A stretch of DNA of 64,000 nt from Xenophilus azovorans DSM 13620 (GTDB taxonomy: Bacteria; Pseudomonadota; Gammaproteobacteria; Burkholderiales; Burkholderiaceae_C), in assembly GCF_000745855.1 (NCBI RefSeq), contig NZ_JQKD01000008.1, forward strand, positions 124,001 through 188,000, given 5' to 3'. Both the position numbers and the translations under genes were made by a program. The notes beneath the pieces were generated by a model. The model did no database searches, had not been told where the DNA came from, and saw only the letters and a program-made list of their open reading frames with translations. Below, piece by piece: positions 20,206 to 28,520 of the stretch. Numbering within the stretch: position 1 is the stretch's first letter; each line of letters opens with the position of its first letter.

Positions 20206-21222
20206 ATGCCTTCGACCGGCGGCGCCGCCACGGCGTGGCGCCGGCGCGCGCTGCTGATGGCGCTGGCGGCCAGCCCCCTGGCCCTGCGGGCACAGGACGC
20301 GGCGGCGCCGGTGCGCTTCGGCATTCTGCCCCTGGGCGGCGCCTTCGAGTCGCGCAACGACTGGGAGCCGCTGCTGGCCGACCTCGCGCGTGCGCTCGGC
20401 CGGCCGGTGTCGGTGCTGTCCGTCACCTCCTATGCGGCGCTGGAGCAGGCCATCCAGCGCGGCGAGGTCGACATGGCCTTCCTCTCGGGCCGGATGGCGC
20501 TGGACGCGGTGACGCTGCATGGCATGAAGGTGGTGGCCCAGGTCACCCGCCACGACGGCCTGCCCGGCTATCGCGCGCTGCTGCTGGGCCGCCGCGGCAC
20601 GCCGGCCACGCTGCAGGCCGTGCTGGACGCACCCGAGCGCTGGCGCCTGGCGCGCGGCGAGGCGCGCTCCGTCTCGGGCTACATCGTGCCGCAGCTGCAG
20701 TTGTTCCTGCCCAACCGCATCGTGATGGAGACGCGCTTCCGCAGCGAGCTGGTGGGCACCCACCAGGCCGCGGCGCTGGCGGCGGCCAACGGCGACGCCG
20801 ACGTCGCCACCAACAACACGGCCGACTTCGAGCGCTTCAAGCTGCAGTTCCCGGCCGAGGCGGCGCGGCTGCAGGTGCTGTGGGAATCCGACCTGATCCC
20901 GCACGCGCAGATCGTGATGCGCGGCGACTACCCGCCGGCCTTCCAGGCGCAGGTGCAGGCCTTCCTGACCGGCTATGCGCGCGCCCCCGGCCCGCGCGGC
21001 TACGCCGAGCGTGCCGTGCTCAAGGCGCTGCACGACCTGGCGGGCTTCGTCGCGGCCGACAACAGCTCGCTGCTGCCGGCCGCCAGGCTGGCCTACCAGC
21101 TCGCGCGCCAGAACGCGATGACCGCGCAATGGGTCAACGAGGCCGCGCGCCAGGCGCGGCTGTCGCGCATCGAGGGCCAGTACGCCGAGCAGCAGGCGGC
21201 GCTGCGCGGCGCGAATCCGTAA
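20206..21222 (+). CDS. PhnD-like phosphate/phosphonate-type substrate-binding protein
   Basis: Predicted 338-aa exported protein (ATG 20206; ATG 20176 is also in frame but adds an odd Cys-rich lead). The signal peptide has WRRR, a hydrophobic ALLMALAASPLAL core and cleavage near LRAQ. The mature part follows the COG3221/PhnD pattern: VRFGILPLGG, WEPLLADLARALGRPV, YAALEQAIQRGEVDMAFLS, a SVSGYIVPQLQL ligand-contact-like stretch, GDADVATNNTADFERF and ESDLIPHAQIVMRGDYP. There is no adjacent permease or ATPase. It diverges from a hybrid histidine kinase, an arrangement seen where the binding protein senses a ligand for the kinase. Confidence 0.82.
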   Translation: MPSTGGAATAWRRRALLMALAASPLALRAQDAAAPVRFGILPLGGAFESRNDWEPLLADLARALGRPVSVLSVTSYAALEQAIQRGEVDMAFLSGRMALDAVTLHGMKVVAQVTRHDGLPGYRALLLGRRGTPATLQAVLDAPERWRLARGEARSVSGYIVPQLQLFLPNRIVMETRFRSELVGTHQAAALAAANGDADVATNNTADFERFKLQFPAEAARLQVLWESDLIPHAQIVMRGDYPPAFQAQVQAFLTGYARAPGPRGYAERAVLKALHDLAGFVAADNSSLLPAARLAYQLARQNAMTAQWVNEAARQARLSRIEGQYAEQQAALRGANP

Positions 21223-21228
21223 ACCACC

Positions 21229-21345
21229 CCCAGTCTTCGCGGACTTCGTGGCGCTTCGCCCACCCCCTCAAGGGGTCACATCCTGCGGCCGGGCCAAGCC
21301 CGTTCCGCGGATGTTCCCGCATGGCCTGCTCCGCGGCCTCCGGAT
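21229..21345 (+). repeat. Structured dispersed repeat, family 2, copy A
   Basis: Resembles the sequence at 57858-57985. It has a C-run/G-run hairpin (CCCC-TCAA-GGGG near 21264-21275), an outer stem ACATCC/GGATGT (21278-21283 with 21309-21314) and an inner stem CGGGC/GCCCG (21290-21294 with 21298-21302). In the other copy the inner stem is CTGGC/GCCAG, so paired bases changed together. A 20-base identical stretch follows (about 21320-21339). Looks like an intergenic repeat of the Comamonadaceae type. Confidence 0.6.
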
Positions 21346-21380
21346 CGAGGCGCCGCGCCGTGGAACATCTAAGCCCTTCG

Positions 21381-21446
21381 CCCTAGCCATCCTGCGCGGC
21401 CTAGGCCGTCCGGCGGATTTGCCCGCGCCGGACACACACTGAAACT
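21381..21446 (+). promoter_or_regulatory. Putative operator/promoter of the tssK operon
   Basis: CCCTAGCCATCCTGC (21381-21395) is one deletion away from 2230-2245. A second copy at 21400-21424 matches 2231-2255 at 20 of 25 positions. The two CCTAG cores are 18 bases apart. TTTGCC (21418-21423) and GAAACT (21441-21446) could be -35/-10 boxes but are weak. Shared placement upstream of two large operons suggests a common regulator; inference. Confidence 0.4.
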
Positions 21447-21551
21447 TCCGGTTCCCTGGCCCCCTTCGCGCCGCCTGCGGTGCGGGCCGCCCGCTTGCAC
21501 ACACCTGGATAGCCGCATGGATTCTCGATTCCGACCCCGGAGCACGCGCGG

Positions 21552-22892
21552 ATGAGCTGGCGATCGAAAGTGGTGTGGAGCGAGGGCATGCTGCTGGCGC
21601 CCCAGCACCTGCAGCAGGCCGAGCGCCATGCGGACCACGCACGGCACGTGCTCCTGCGCGGCACCGTGCCCTGCGCCTGGGGTTTCTCCGAACTCGAACT
21701 CGACGCCGCCGCGCTGGCCCTGGGCAAGATCGCGCTGGTGCGCGCCGTCGGCGTGTTCGGCGACGGCACCGTGTTCGACATGCCGGCGGTGGACCCGCTG
21801 CCCGAGCCCCTCGACATCCCCGCCGCGATGCGCGACGAAGCCGTGGTGCTGGCGCTGCCGGTGCGCCGCGCGGGTGCGCGCGAGGCCGACGCCGAGGGCT
21901 ACGAGGACCTGGTGCGCCACCGCGTGACCGAGGCCGAGGTGCCCGACTCCAACACCGGCGGCGAGCGCACCGCCACCGTGCAGCTCGGCGCGCTGCACAC
22001 GCGCCTGCTGCGCGCCGGCGAGGCCACCGACGCCTGGACCACGCTGCCGGTGGCCCGGGTGGTCGAGCGCCGCACCGACAACCAGGTGAGCCTGCACCGC
22101 ACCCACGTGCCGCCGCTGCTCGACGTGGCGGCCAGCGCGGTGGTGCGCGGCTGGGTGGAGGAACTGCTGGGCCTGCTGCGCCAGCGCGCCGAGGCCCTGG
22201 CCGGCCGCATGACGCAGGGCGGCACCGGCGGCGTGGCCGAGATCGCCGACTTCATGCTGCTGCAGACCGTCAACCGCCACGAGCCGGTGCTGGCGCACTT
22301 CTCGCACCTCGCGCGCACGGCGGCGCTGCATCCGCTGCATTTCTACGAGCACGCGCTCGGCCTGGCCGGCGACCTGGGCACCTTCCGCGACGCGCGCCGC
22401 TCGGCGCGCTTCGGCCCCTACGTGCACGACGACCTGGAGGCCAGCTTCCGCCCGCTGATGGACGACCTGCGCCGCAGCCTGTCGATGGTGCTGGAGCAGT
22501 CGGCCATCCGCATCGAGCTGCACGACCGCAAGCACGGCGTGCGCGTGGCGCTCATCCCCGACGTGGAACTGCAGCGCAACGCCACCTTCGTGCTGGCGGT
22601 GCAGTCCCACATGCCGGCCGAGGCGCTGCGCGCGCGCTTCCCCACGCAGGTCAAGATCGGCCCGGTCGAGCGCATCCGCGACCTGGTCAACCTGCAGCTG
22701 CCGGGCGTGGCGCTCGCGCCGCTGCCGGTGGCGCCGCGGCAGATCCCCTTCCACGCCGGGGCCAACTACTTCGAGCTGGACACGCGCGGCAGCGAGCTGT
22801 GGCGCCAACTCGAGCAGTCCGGCGGCATGGCGATGCACATCGCGGGCGATTTCCCCGGCCTCGACCTGGCGTTCTGGGCGATACGGTCATGA
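21552..22892 (+). CDS. tssK: Type VI secretion baseplate subunit TssK
   Basis: 446-aa cytoplasmic T6SS protein that links the baseplate to the membrane complex. It is recognised from its N-terminus, SWRSKVVWSEGMLLAPQHLQ, the diagnostic TssK opening, and from the conserved middle (FYEHALGLAGDLGTF) and C-terminal QIPFHAGANYFELD segments. Length matches the family (~445). It is the first gene of the operon, preceded by a 329-bp regulatory gap, and its stop overlaps the tssL start (ATGA, 22889-22892). Confidence 0.96.
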   Translation: MSWRSKVVWSEGMLLAPQHLQQAERHADHARHVLLRGTVPCAWGFSELELDAAALALGKIALVRAVGVFGDGTVFDMPAVDPLPEPLDIPAAMRDEAVVLALPVRRAGAREADAEGYEDLVRHRVTEAEVPDSNTGGERTATVQLGALHTRLLRAGEATDAWTTLPVARVVERRTDNQVSLHRTHVPPLLDVAASAVVRGWVEELLGLLRQRAEALAGRMTQGGTGGVAEIADFMLLQTVNRHEPVLAHFSHLARTAALHPLHFYEHALGLAGDLGTFRDARRSARFGPYVHDDLEASFRPLMDDLRRSLSMVLEQSAIRIELHDRKHGVRVALIPDVELQRNATFVLAVQSHMPAEALRARFPTQVKIGPVERIRDLVNLQLPGVALAPLPVAPRQIPFHAGANYFELDTRGSELWRQLEQSGGMAMHIAGDFPGLDLAFWAIRS

Positions 22893-24208
22893 GCACTCCC
22901 GATCCCTTCGCGGCGTTCGAGTCCGAGCGCACCGTCATCAAGCCCAAGCCGCGTACGCCCGGCGGCGGCGCGCCGCCGCCCGCCATGCCCCCGGCGGCCG
23001 CCGCCGAACCGCTGCCGGCCGAACTGGGCGGCCTGGGCCTGCTCAACCCGCTGGTGTCGGCGGCCGGCCGGCTGCTGGTGCTGATGGGCAAGCTGCGCCA
23101 CCTGGCGCAGCCGTCCAGCGTGCCGGCGCTGCGCGCCGGCGCGGCCGAGGCGGTGCAGCGCTTCGACGCGGAGGCACGCAAGGCCGGCGCCGCCAACGAG
23201 ACGGTGCTGGCAGCGCGCTACATCCTGTGCACCGCGCTCGACGAGGCGGTGGCCAACACCCCCTGGGGCGTGCAGTCGGGCTGGAACAAGCAGAGCCTGC
23301 TGGTGCAGTTCCACAACGAGACCTGGGGCGGCGAGAAGGTCTTCCAGCTGCTGGCCAAGCTGGCGCAGGACGTGCCCAAGCACCGCGACCTGCTCGAACT
23401 CATCTATTGCGTGCTGGCCCTGGGCTTCGAGGGCCGCTACCGCGTGCTCGACAACGGCAAGGCGCAGCTCGACACCGTGCGCCAGCGCCTGGCCGACCTG
23501 ATCCGCAAGGACCGCCCGGCGCTGGAGCCGGCGCTGTCGCCGCACTGGCGCGGGCAGGGCGGCGGCACGGCGCGGCTGCGCGACGCGGTGCCGCTGTGGG
23601 TCATCGGCTCGGTGCTGCTGCTGCTGCTGGCGCTGTCGTGGTTCGGCCTGCGCATCTGGCTGAACAACCGCTCCGACGACACCTGGTCGCAACTGGCCGG
23701 CCTGCGCATGCCGGGCGTGAAGATCGCGCCGCCCGTGGTGCCGGCCAAGGCGCCGCGGCTGGCGCGCTTCCTGGAGCCTGAGATCAAGCAGGGCCTGGTC
23801 ACCGTCACCGACGAGGCCGACCGCAGCACCGTGCGCCTGCGCGGCGACGCCTTCTTCAGCTCCGGCAGCGCCGACCCGATGGCGCCGGCCATGCCGGTGC
23901 TGGTGCGCATCGGCCAGGCCCTGGCCGAGGTGCAGGGCGAGGTGCTGATCACCGGCCACTCCGACAGCCAGCCGATCCGCTCGCTGCGCTTCCCGTCCAA
24001 CTGGCACCTGTCCACCGCGCGCGCGGAGGCCGTGCGCACCGCGCTGGCGCCGCTGGTCGACCCCGCGCGCATGAAAGCCGAGGGCAAGGCCGATGCCGAG
24101 CCCGTCGCGCCCAACGACACGCCGGCCAACCGCGCGCGCAACCGGCGCGTGGACATCGTGCTGATCACCGGCGCCGGCGGCGTGAAGCCCGCGGAGGCGC
24201 AGCGATGA
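22889..24208 (+). CDS. tssL: Type VI secretion protein TssL (IcmH/DotU) with C-terminal OmpA domain
   Basis: 439-aa inner-membrane component of the T6SS trans-envelope complex. Residues ~45-225 form the cytoplasmic DotU domain (ARYILCTALDEAVANTPWG, FHNETWGGEKVFQLL). One TM helix lies at ~234-256, followed by a periplasmic OmpA-like peptidoglycan-binding domain (~320-430: FSSGSAD, VLITGHSDSQPI, NRARNRRVDIVL), so this is the extended TssL that anchors to cell wall without a separate TagL. The N-terminal SERTVIKPKP, with Thr15, resembles the threonine that PpkA phosphorylates and Fha reads in Agrobacterium TssL. Overlaps tssK and tssM by ATGA junctions. Confidence 0.95.
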   Translation: MSTPDPFAAFESERTVIKPKPRTPGGGAPPPAMPPAAAAEPLPAELGGLGLLNPLVSAAGRLLVLMGKLRHLAQPSSVPALRAGAAEAVQRFDAEARKAGAANETVLAARYILCTALDEAVANTPWGVQSGWNKQSLLVQFHNETWGGEKVFQLLAKLAQDVPKHRDLLELIYCVLALGFEGRYRVLDNGKAQLDTVRQRLADLIRKDRPALEPALSPHWRGQGGGTARLRDAVPLWVIGSVLLLLLALSWFGLRIWLNNRSDDTWSQLAGLRMPGVKIAPPVVPAKAPRLARFLEPEIKQGLVTVTDEADRSTVRLRGDAFFSSGSADPMAPAMPVLVRIGQALAEVQGEVLITGHSDSQPIRSLRFPSNWHLSTARAEAVRTALAPLVDPARMKAEGKADAEPVAPNDTPANRARNRRVDIVLITGAGGVKPAEAQR

Positions 24209-27200
24209 AGAAAGTCCTCAGACTGCTGTTCCACCCCGTGCTGCTGACGGTGCTGGCGCTGGCGGCGCTGGCCGTGCTGGTGTGGTGGATCGGCCCGCTG
24301 GTGAAGGTCGGCGAGTTCGCGCCGCTGGCCAGCGAGCTGGCGCGTGCCATCGTCATCGGCGTGCTGGTGCTGATCGTGCTGCTGCGCTGGGCCATCCGCC
24401 GCTGGCGCGTGCGCAAGGCCAGCCAGCAGCTCACCGACGGGCTGATGAAGGCGCCCGCCGCCGCGTCCGCGCCCGCCGCGGCGCCGGGCAGCGCCGAGCA
24501 GAAGGTGCTGGCCGACCGCTTCTCCGAGGCCGTCGCCACGCTCAAGAAGATGCGCCTGGCGGCCGCCGGCAAGAAGCCCGGCTGGCGCGACTGGCTGTCG
24601 CTGTCGGGCGGCAGCTACCTGTACGACCTGCCGTGGTATGTCTTCATCGGCGCGCCGGGCTCGGGCAAGACCACGGCGCTGGTGAACTCGGGCCTGTCGT
24701 TCCCGCTGGCCGAGAAGTTCGGCCCCGGCGCCATCCGCGGCGTGGGCGGCACGCGCAACTGCGACTGGTGGTTCACCGACGAGGCGGTGCTGATCGACAC
24801 CGCCGGCCGCTACACCACCCAGGACAGCCACGCGGCGGAAGACAAGGGCGCCTGGGACGGCTTCCTCGCCCTCCTGAAGAAGTCGCGCCCGCGCCGTCCG
24901 CTCAACGGCGTGTTCCTCACCGTGAGCGTGGCCGACCTGCTGAGCCAGGGCACCGAGGCGCGCAGCGCGCTGGCCGCCTCCATCCGCGCCCGCCTGCTGG
25001 AACTGGACGAGCGCCTGACCACGCGCCTGCCGGTGTACGTGCTGGTGACCAAGAGCGACCTGCTCTACGGCTTCATGGAGTACTTCGCCGACCTGGGCAA
25101 GGAACAGCGCGCGCAGGTCTTCGGCTTCACGCTGCCGCAGCTCATGGACCCCCAGGGCTGGACTGCGTCCAGCCCGCCCCCCGAGGGGGACGGGAAGACT
25201 TGGGGCGGCCCGGCGTCTTCCCGAGAGGGCGGCCACCTGGCCGAGCACGGCCTGGCCGCGCCCTTCCAGCGTGAGTTCGCGCTGCTGCACGAGCGCGTCA
25301 ACAACGGCCTGGTCGAGCGCATGCAGCAGGAGACCGATGGCCAGCGCCGCGCCGCCATCTTCGGCTTCCCGGCGCAGTTCGCCTCGGTCGGCCCGCTGCT
25401 GCAGGACCTGCTCGACCAGGTCTTCACCGGCTCGCGCTTCGCGCAGCCGCCCTGGGTGCGCGGCGTGTACTTCACCAGCGGCACGCAGGAGGGCAGCCCG
25501 ATCGACCGCGTGATGGGCTCGCTGGCGCGCAGCTTCGGCATCGAGCGCGCCATCCTCGCGCCGCAGCGGGGCAGCGGCCGCAGCTACTTCCTCACCACGC
25601 TGCTCAAGGACGTGGTCTTTCCCGAGCAGCGCCTGGCCGGCGTCGACGTGAAGCTGGAGCGCCGCCGCCACGTGCTGCGCCTGGCCGGCGTCAGCGCCAT
25701 GGTGCTGGCCACCGCGGGCCTGCTGGCCGCCTGGGGCTACAGCGCCTGGCGCAACACCGGCTACGTCGAGTCGGTGCAGGAGCGCGTCGGGCCGATGCGC
25801 GAGCAGCTCGCCGCGCTGCCGCCGCAGGTGCACAACCCGGTGCAGCTCGCGCCGGTGATGCAGGGCCTGCGCGACATCTGGCGCACGCCGAAGAACGGCG
25901 AGGGCGATCCGTCTCTCGCGATGACGCTGGGCCTGTACCAGGGCGACAAGCTGGACGCGGCGGCGCACACGGCCTACCAGCGCGCGCTCAACGAGGCCTT
26001 CCTGCCGCAACTGGCCAAGCGCATCGAGGACCAGCTTCGCGGCGCCGGCAAGGACAACCTGGAGTTCGCCTACGAGGCGCTCAAGAGCTACCTCATGATC
26101 CACCAGCCGGAGCACTTCGACGCCGAGGCGCTGAAGGCCTGGATCACGCTGGACTGGGCGCGCACGCTGGACCGTGGCGTCCCCGAGGACCAGCGCCGTC
26201 TGCTGGAAGACCAGCTCGACGCGCTGATCGCGCAGGGCCCGCCGCGCGTGCCGATGGCGATGGACGAGAACCTGGTGCGCAGCGTGCGCGCGCTGCTCGC
26301 CAGCTACCCGCCCGAGGCGCGCATCTTCAGCCGTCTCAAGCGCCAGCGCCTGGGCCGCGACGTGCCCGACTTCACCATCGCGCAGGCCGCGGGCCCTTCG
26401 GCGCCGCTGGTGTTCGAGCGGCCCAGCGGCAAGCCGCTAACCGAGGGCGTGCCCGGCATGTTCACCTACGACGGCTACCACAAGCGCTTCCAGAGCCAGG
26501 TGGTGGTGGTCACCGGCCTGCTGGCGGCGGAAGACCCGTGGGTGCTCGGCGAGGAGAAGGGCGCCGCCGAGCGCGCGCGCGAGGCGGCCGACCTGGGCCC
26601 GCTCACCGACCGCGTGCGGCGCCTGTACCTGCAGGAGTACGTGAAGGTGTGGGAGGCCCTGCTGGCCGACGTGCGCCTGATCCGCGCCGGCGGGCTGGAG
26701 AAGAACATCGAGATGGCGCGCATCCTCTCGGGCGTCGATTCGCCGCTGGCCAACCTGCTGCGCGCGGTGGTCAAGGAGACCACGCTCACGCCCAAGGAAG
26801 GCGACAAGTCCACCGTGAGCCGGGCGGCCGAGACGGTGCGCAACACCCGCAAGGGGCTGGAAGAGCTCTTCGGCAGCAACGACCCCACCCGGCTGCAGCT
26901 GCCGCCGGGCAAGGGCATCGAGAGCATCGTCGACGATCGCTTCGAGCCGCTGCGCCGGCTGGTGGTCTCGCCCGTGCCCAACGCGCCGGCGCCGCTGGAC
27001 GACGCGCTCAAGCTCTTCAACGAGGTGTACGTCTACCTCACGGCGGTGGACACGGCGGTCAAGAGCCGCAGCTCGCCGCCGCCGGGCGACGTGGCCGGCA
27101 AGCTCAAGTCCGACGCGGGCCGGCTGCCCGAGCCGGTGCGCTCGATGATCGAGAACCTCAGCACCACCGGCGCCGCGCAGGCGCGCGTGGCCGAGCGCGG

Positions 27201-27897
27201 CAACCTGAGCCAGGACCTGCAGCCCGTCACCGAGTTCTGCCGGCGTGCCATCGCCGGGCGCTACCCCTTCGTCGAGAGCAGCAGCCGCGACGTGCTGCCC
27301 GAGGACTTCGGCCAGATGTTCGGCCCCGGCGGGATGATGGACGACTTCTTCCAGAAGCGCCTGGCGCAGCTGGTCGACACCAGCCGCCGCCCGTGGCGCT
27401 ACAAGCCGGTGGCCGAGCAGGGCGCCATCTCCACCGCCGCGCTGCAGCAGTTCGAGCGGGCCGACATGATCAAGCAGGTGTTCTTCCGCGGCGGCGGGCG
27501 CGGCCCGGCGATGCGGCTGGACTTCAGGCCGGTGGAGCTGGACGCGGGCATCACCCAGTTCACGCTCGACGTGGACGGCCAGCTCGTCAAGTACGCGCAC
27601 GGCCCGATCGTGCCGATGACGGTGCAGTGGCCCGGCCCGCGCAACACCAACCAGGTGCGCATCAACATCCAGCCGCCGACGGCGGGCGGCACCTCCGGCC
27701 AGGTGACCGAGGGGCCGTGGGCGCTGTTCAAGATGCTGGACCGCGGCCAGCTCCAGCCGGGCGACGCGCCGGAGAAGTTCTTCATCACCTTCCAGCTCGA
27801 CGCGCGGCGCGCCCGCTTCGAGGTCACGACCAACAGCGTGCGGCATCCGCTGCGCATGCCGGAGCTGCTGCAGTTCTCGTGTCCGGAGGGTTTGTGA
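24205..27897 (+). CDS. tssM: Type VI secretion inner-membrane protein TssM (IcmF)
   Basis: 1230-aa T6SS membrane-complex protein spanning the periplasm. Two TM helices lie near residues 11-28 and 45-62. The cytoplasmic nucleotide-binding region has Walker A GAPGSGKTT (149-157), followed by IDTAGRY and LVTKSDLLYG. A third TM lies near 489-513, then the large periplasmic IcmF-related region and the C-terminal domain (VTEGPWALFKMLD). Residues ~316-343 (GWTASSPPPEGDGKTWGG...) do not fit the family and correspond to an in-frame dispersed repeat at 25148-25232. ATG overlaps the tssL stop; its own stop overlaps the next start (GTGA). Confidence 0.96.
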   Translation: MKKVLRLLFHPVLLTVLALAALAVLVWWIGPLVKVGEFAPLASELARAIVIGVLVLIVLLRWAIRRWRVRKASQQLTDGLMKAPAAASAPAAAPGSAEQKVLADRFSEAVATLKKMRLAAAGKKPGWRDWLSLSGGSYLYDLPWYVFIGAPGSGKTTALVNSGLSFPLAEKFGPGAIRGVGGTRNCDWWFTDEAVLIDTAGRYTTQDSHAAEDKGAWDGFLALLKKSRPRRPLNGVFLTVSVADLLSQGTEARSALAASIRARLLELDERLTTRLPVYVLVTKSDLLYGFMEYFADLGKEQRAQVFGFTLPQLMDPQGWTASSPPPEGDGKTWGGPASSREGGHLAEHGLAAPFQREFALLHERVNNGLVERMQQETDGQRRAAIFGFPAQFASVGPLLQDLLDQVFTGSRFAQPPWVRGVYFTSGTQEGSPIDRVMGSLARSFGIERAILAPQRGSGRSYFLTTLLKDVVFPEQRLAGVDVKLERRRHVLRLAGVSAMVLATAGLLAAWGYSAWRNTGYVESVQERVGPMREQLAALPPQVHNPVQLAPVMQGLRDIWRTPKNGEGDPSLAMTLGLYQGDKLDAAAHTAYQRALNEAFLPQLAKRIEDQLRGAGKDNLEFAYEALKSYLMIHQPEHFDAEALKAWITLDWARTLDRGVPEDQRRLLEDQLDALIAQGPPRVPMAMDENLVRSVRALLASYPPEARIFSRLKRQRLGRDVPDFTIAQAAGPSAPLVFERPSGKPLTEGVPGMFTYDGYHKRFQSQVVVVTGLLAAEDPWVLGEEKGAAERAREAADLGPLTDRVRRLYLQEYVKVWEALLADVRLIRAGGLEKNIEMARILSGVDSPLANLLRAVVKETTLTPKEGDKSTVSRAAETVRNTRKGLEELFGSNDPTRLQLPPGKGIESIVDDRFEPLRRLVVSPVPNAPAPLDDALKLFNEVYVYLTAVDTAVKSRSSPPPGDVAGKLKSDAGRLPEPVRSMIENLSTTGAAQARVAERGNLSQDLQPVTEFCRRAIAGRYPFVESSSRDVLPEDFGQMFGPGGMMDDFFQKRLAQLVDTSRRPWRYKPVAEQGAISTAALQQFERADMIKQVFFRGGGRGPAMRLDFRPVELDAGITQFTLDVDGQLVKYAHGPIVPMTVQWPGPRNTNQVRINIQPPTAGGTSGQVTEGPWALFKMLDRGQLQPGDAPEKFFITFQLDARRARFEVTTNSVRHPLRMPELLQFSCPEGL
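25148..25232 (+). repeat. Structured dispersed repeat, family 1, inserted in frame in tssM
   Basis: Contains three consecutive hairpins: GGGCTGGAC/GTCCAGCCC (25155-25163 with 25167-25175), CCCCC/GGGGG (25178-25182 with 25185-25189) and CGGGAAGAC/GTCTTCCCG (25191-25199 with 25215-25223). The 15-base loop of the last is identical to the reverse complement of 32872-32886, whose stem differs by paired changes. The insertion keeps the tssM frame open and adds about 28 residues. Confidence 0.75.
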
Positions 27898-28520
27898 ACA
27901 TGCAGGGGCTGCCGCTGGCGCACCCGGGCGAGCTGCCGGGCTGGTTCGGCAAGCTGCCCGGCATGGGCGACTTCGCCCACCGGCGCCTGCCCGAGGCCTT
28001 CCGCGCGCGCTGGGACGTCTGGCTGCAGCACGGCATGGAAGGCATGCGCCTGCGCCACGAGGACTGGGCGCAGCACTACCTGCAGGGCCCGCTGTGGTGC
28101 TTCGTGCTGGCGCCGGGCGTGGCCGGCGACGCGCCCTGGATCGGCGTGCTGATGCCCTCGGTGGACGGCGTGGGGCGCTACTTCCCCTTCACCGTGGCCT
28201 GCGAGTTGCCGGCGCTGCCGGCCGGTGGCTGGCCGGCGGCATGCCGCTGGTGGCAGGCCGCCGTGCAGGCCGCGCTGGAGGGGCTGGAGCAGGACCTCGA
28301 CGCCGCGCGCTTCGACGAGGCGCTGGCCCGCCATGCCGGTGCGGCGGACGAGGCGGTGCAGCAGGACGCGGCCGAGGCGCCCTGGCCTGCGCAGGGGCAG
28401 TCGCTGTGGCTCACCGACCCGGCAGAGTCCGGCGCACGCCGCATGCTGACCGCCGGCCTGCCCGCCGGCGAACGCTTCGACGCGCTGTTCGACTGCATGC
28501 TGGAGACTGGCCATGAGTGA
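27894..28520 (+). CDS. tagF: Type VI secretion-associated protein TagF
   Basis: About 208 aa from GTG 27894 (overlapping the tssM stop) or 206 aa from ATG 27900. It belongs to the TagF/DUF2094 family: PGWFGKLPGMGDFAHRRLP near the N-terminus, then GPLWCFVLAPG, WIGVLMPSVDGVGRYFPFTV and a C-terminal QSLWLTDP. TagF is a post-translational T6SS repressor in Pseudomonas and Agrobacterium, acting with the threonine-phosphorylation pathway. Its place just before a PpkA-like kinase gene (8-base overlap) fits this role. Confidence 0.92.
   Translation: MNMQGLPLAHPGELPGWFGKLPGMGDFAHRRLPEAFRARWDVWLQHGMEGMRLRHEDWAQHYLQGPLWCFVLAPGVAGDAPWIGVLMPSVDGVGRYFPFTVACELPALPAGGWPAACRWWQAAVQAALEGLEQDLDAARFDEALARHAGAADEAVQQDAAEAPWPAQGQSLWLTDPAESGARRMLTAGLPAGERFDALFDCMLETGHE

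Larger units (their letters stand above)
21223..21551. other. 329-bp intergenic region upstream of tssK
   Basis: Holds no gene. From the left: a structured dispersed repeat (about 21229-21345), then a CCTAGG-type motif in two tandem versions (21381-21395 and 21400-21424) followed by TTTGCC (21418-21423) and GAAACT (21441-21446) as weak promoter-like boxes. It is the only sizeable gap before the T6SS operon and must hold its promoter. Confidence 0.6.

Noticed and set aside
21485-21499. Sigma-54-like GG-N10-GC upstream of tssK
   Set aside because: GG (21485-21486) and GC (21497-21498) are spaced correctly, but the -24 box is otherwise a poor match and such spacing is common by chance at this GC level.
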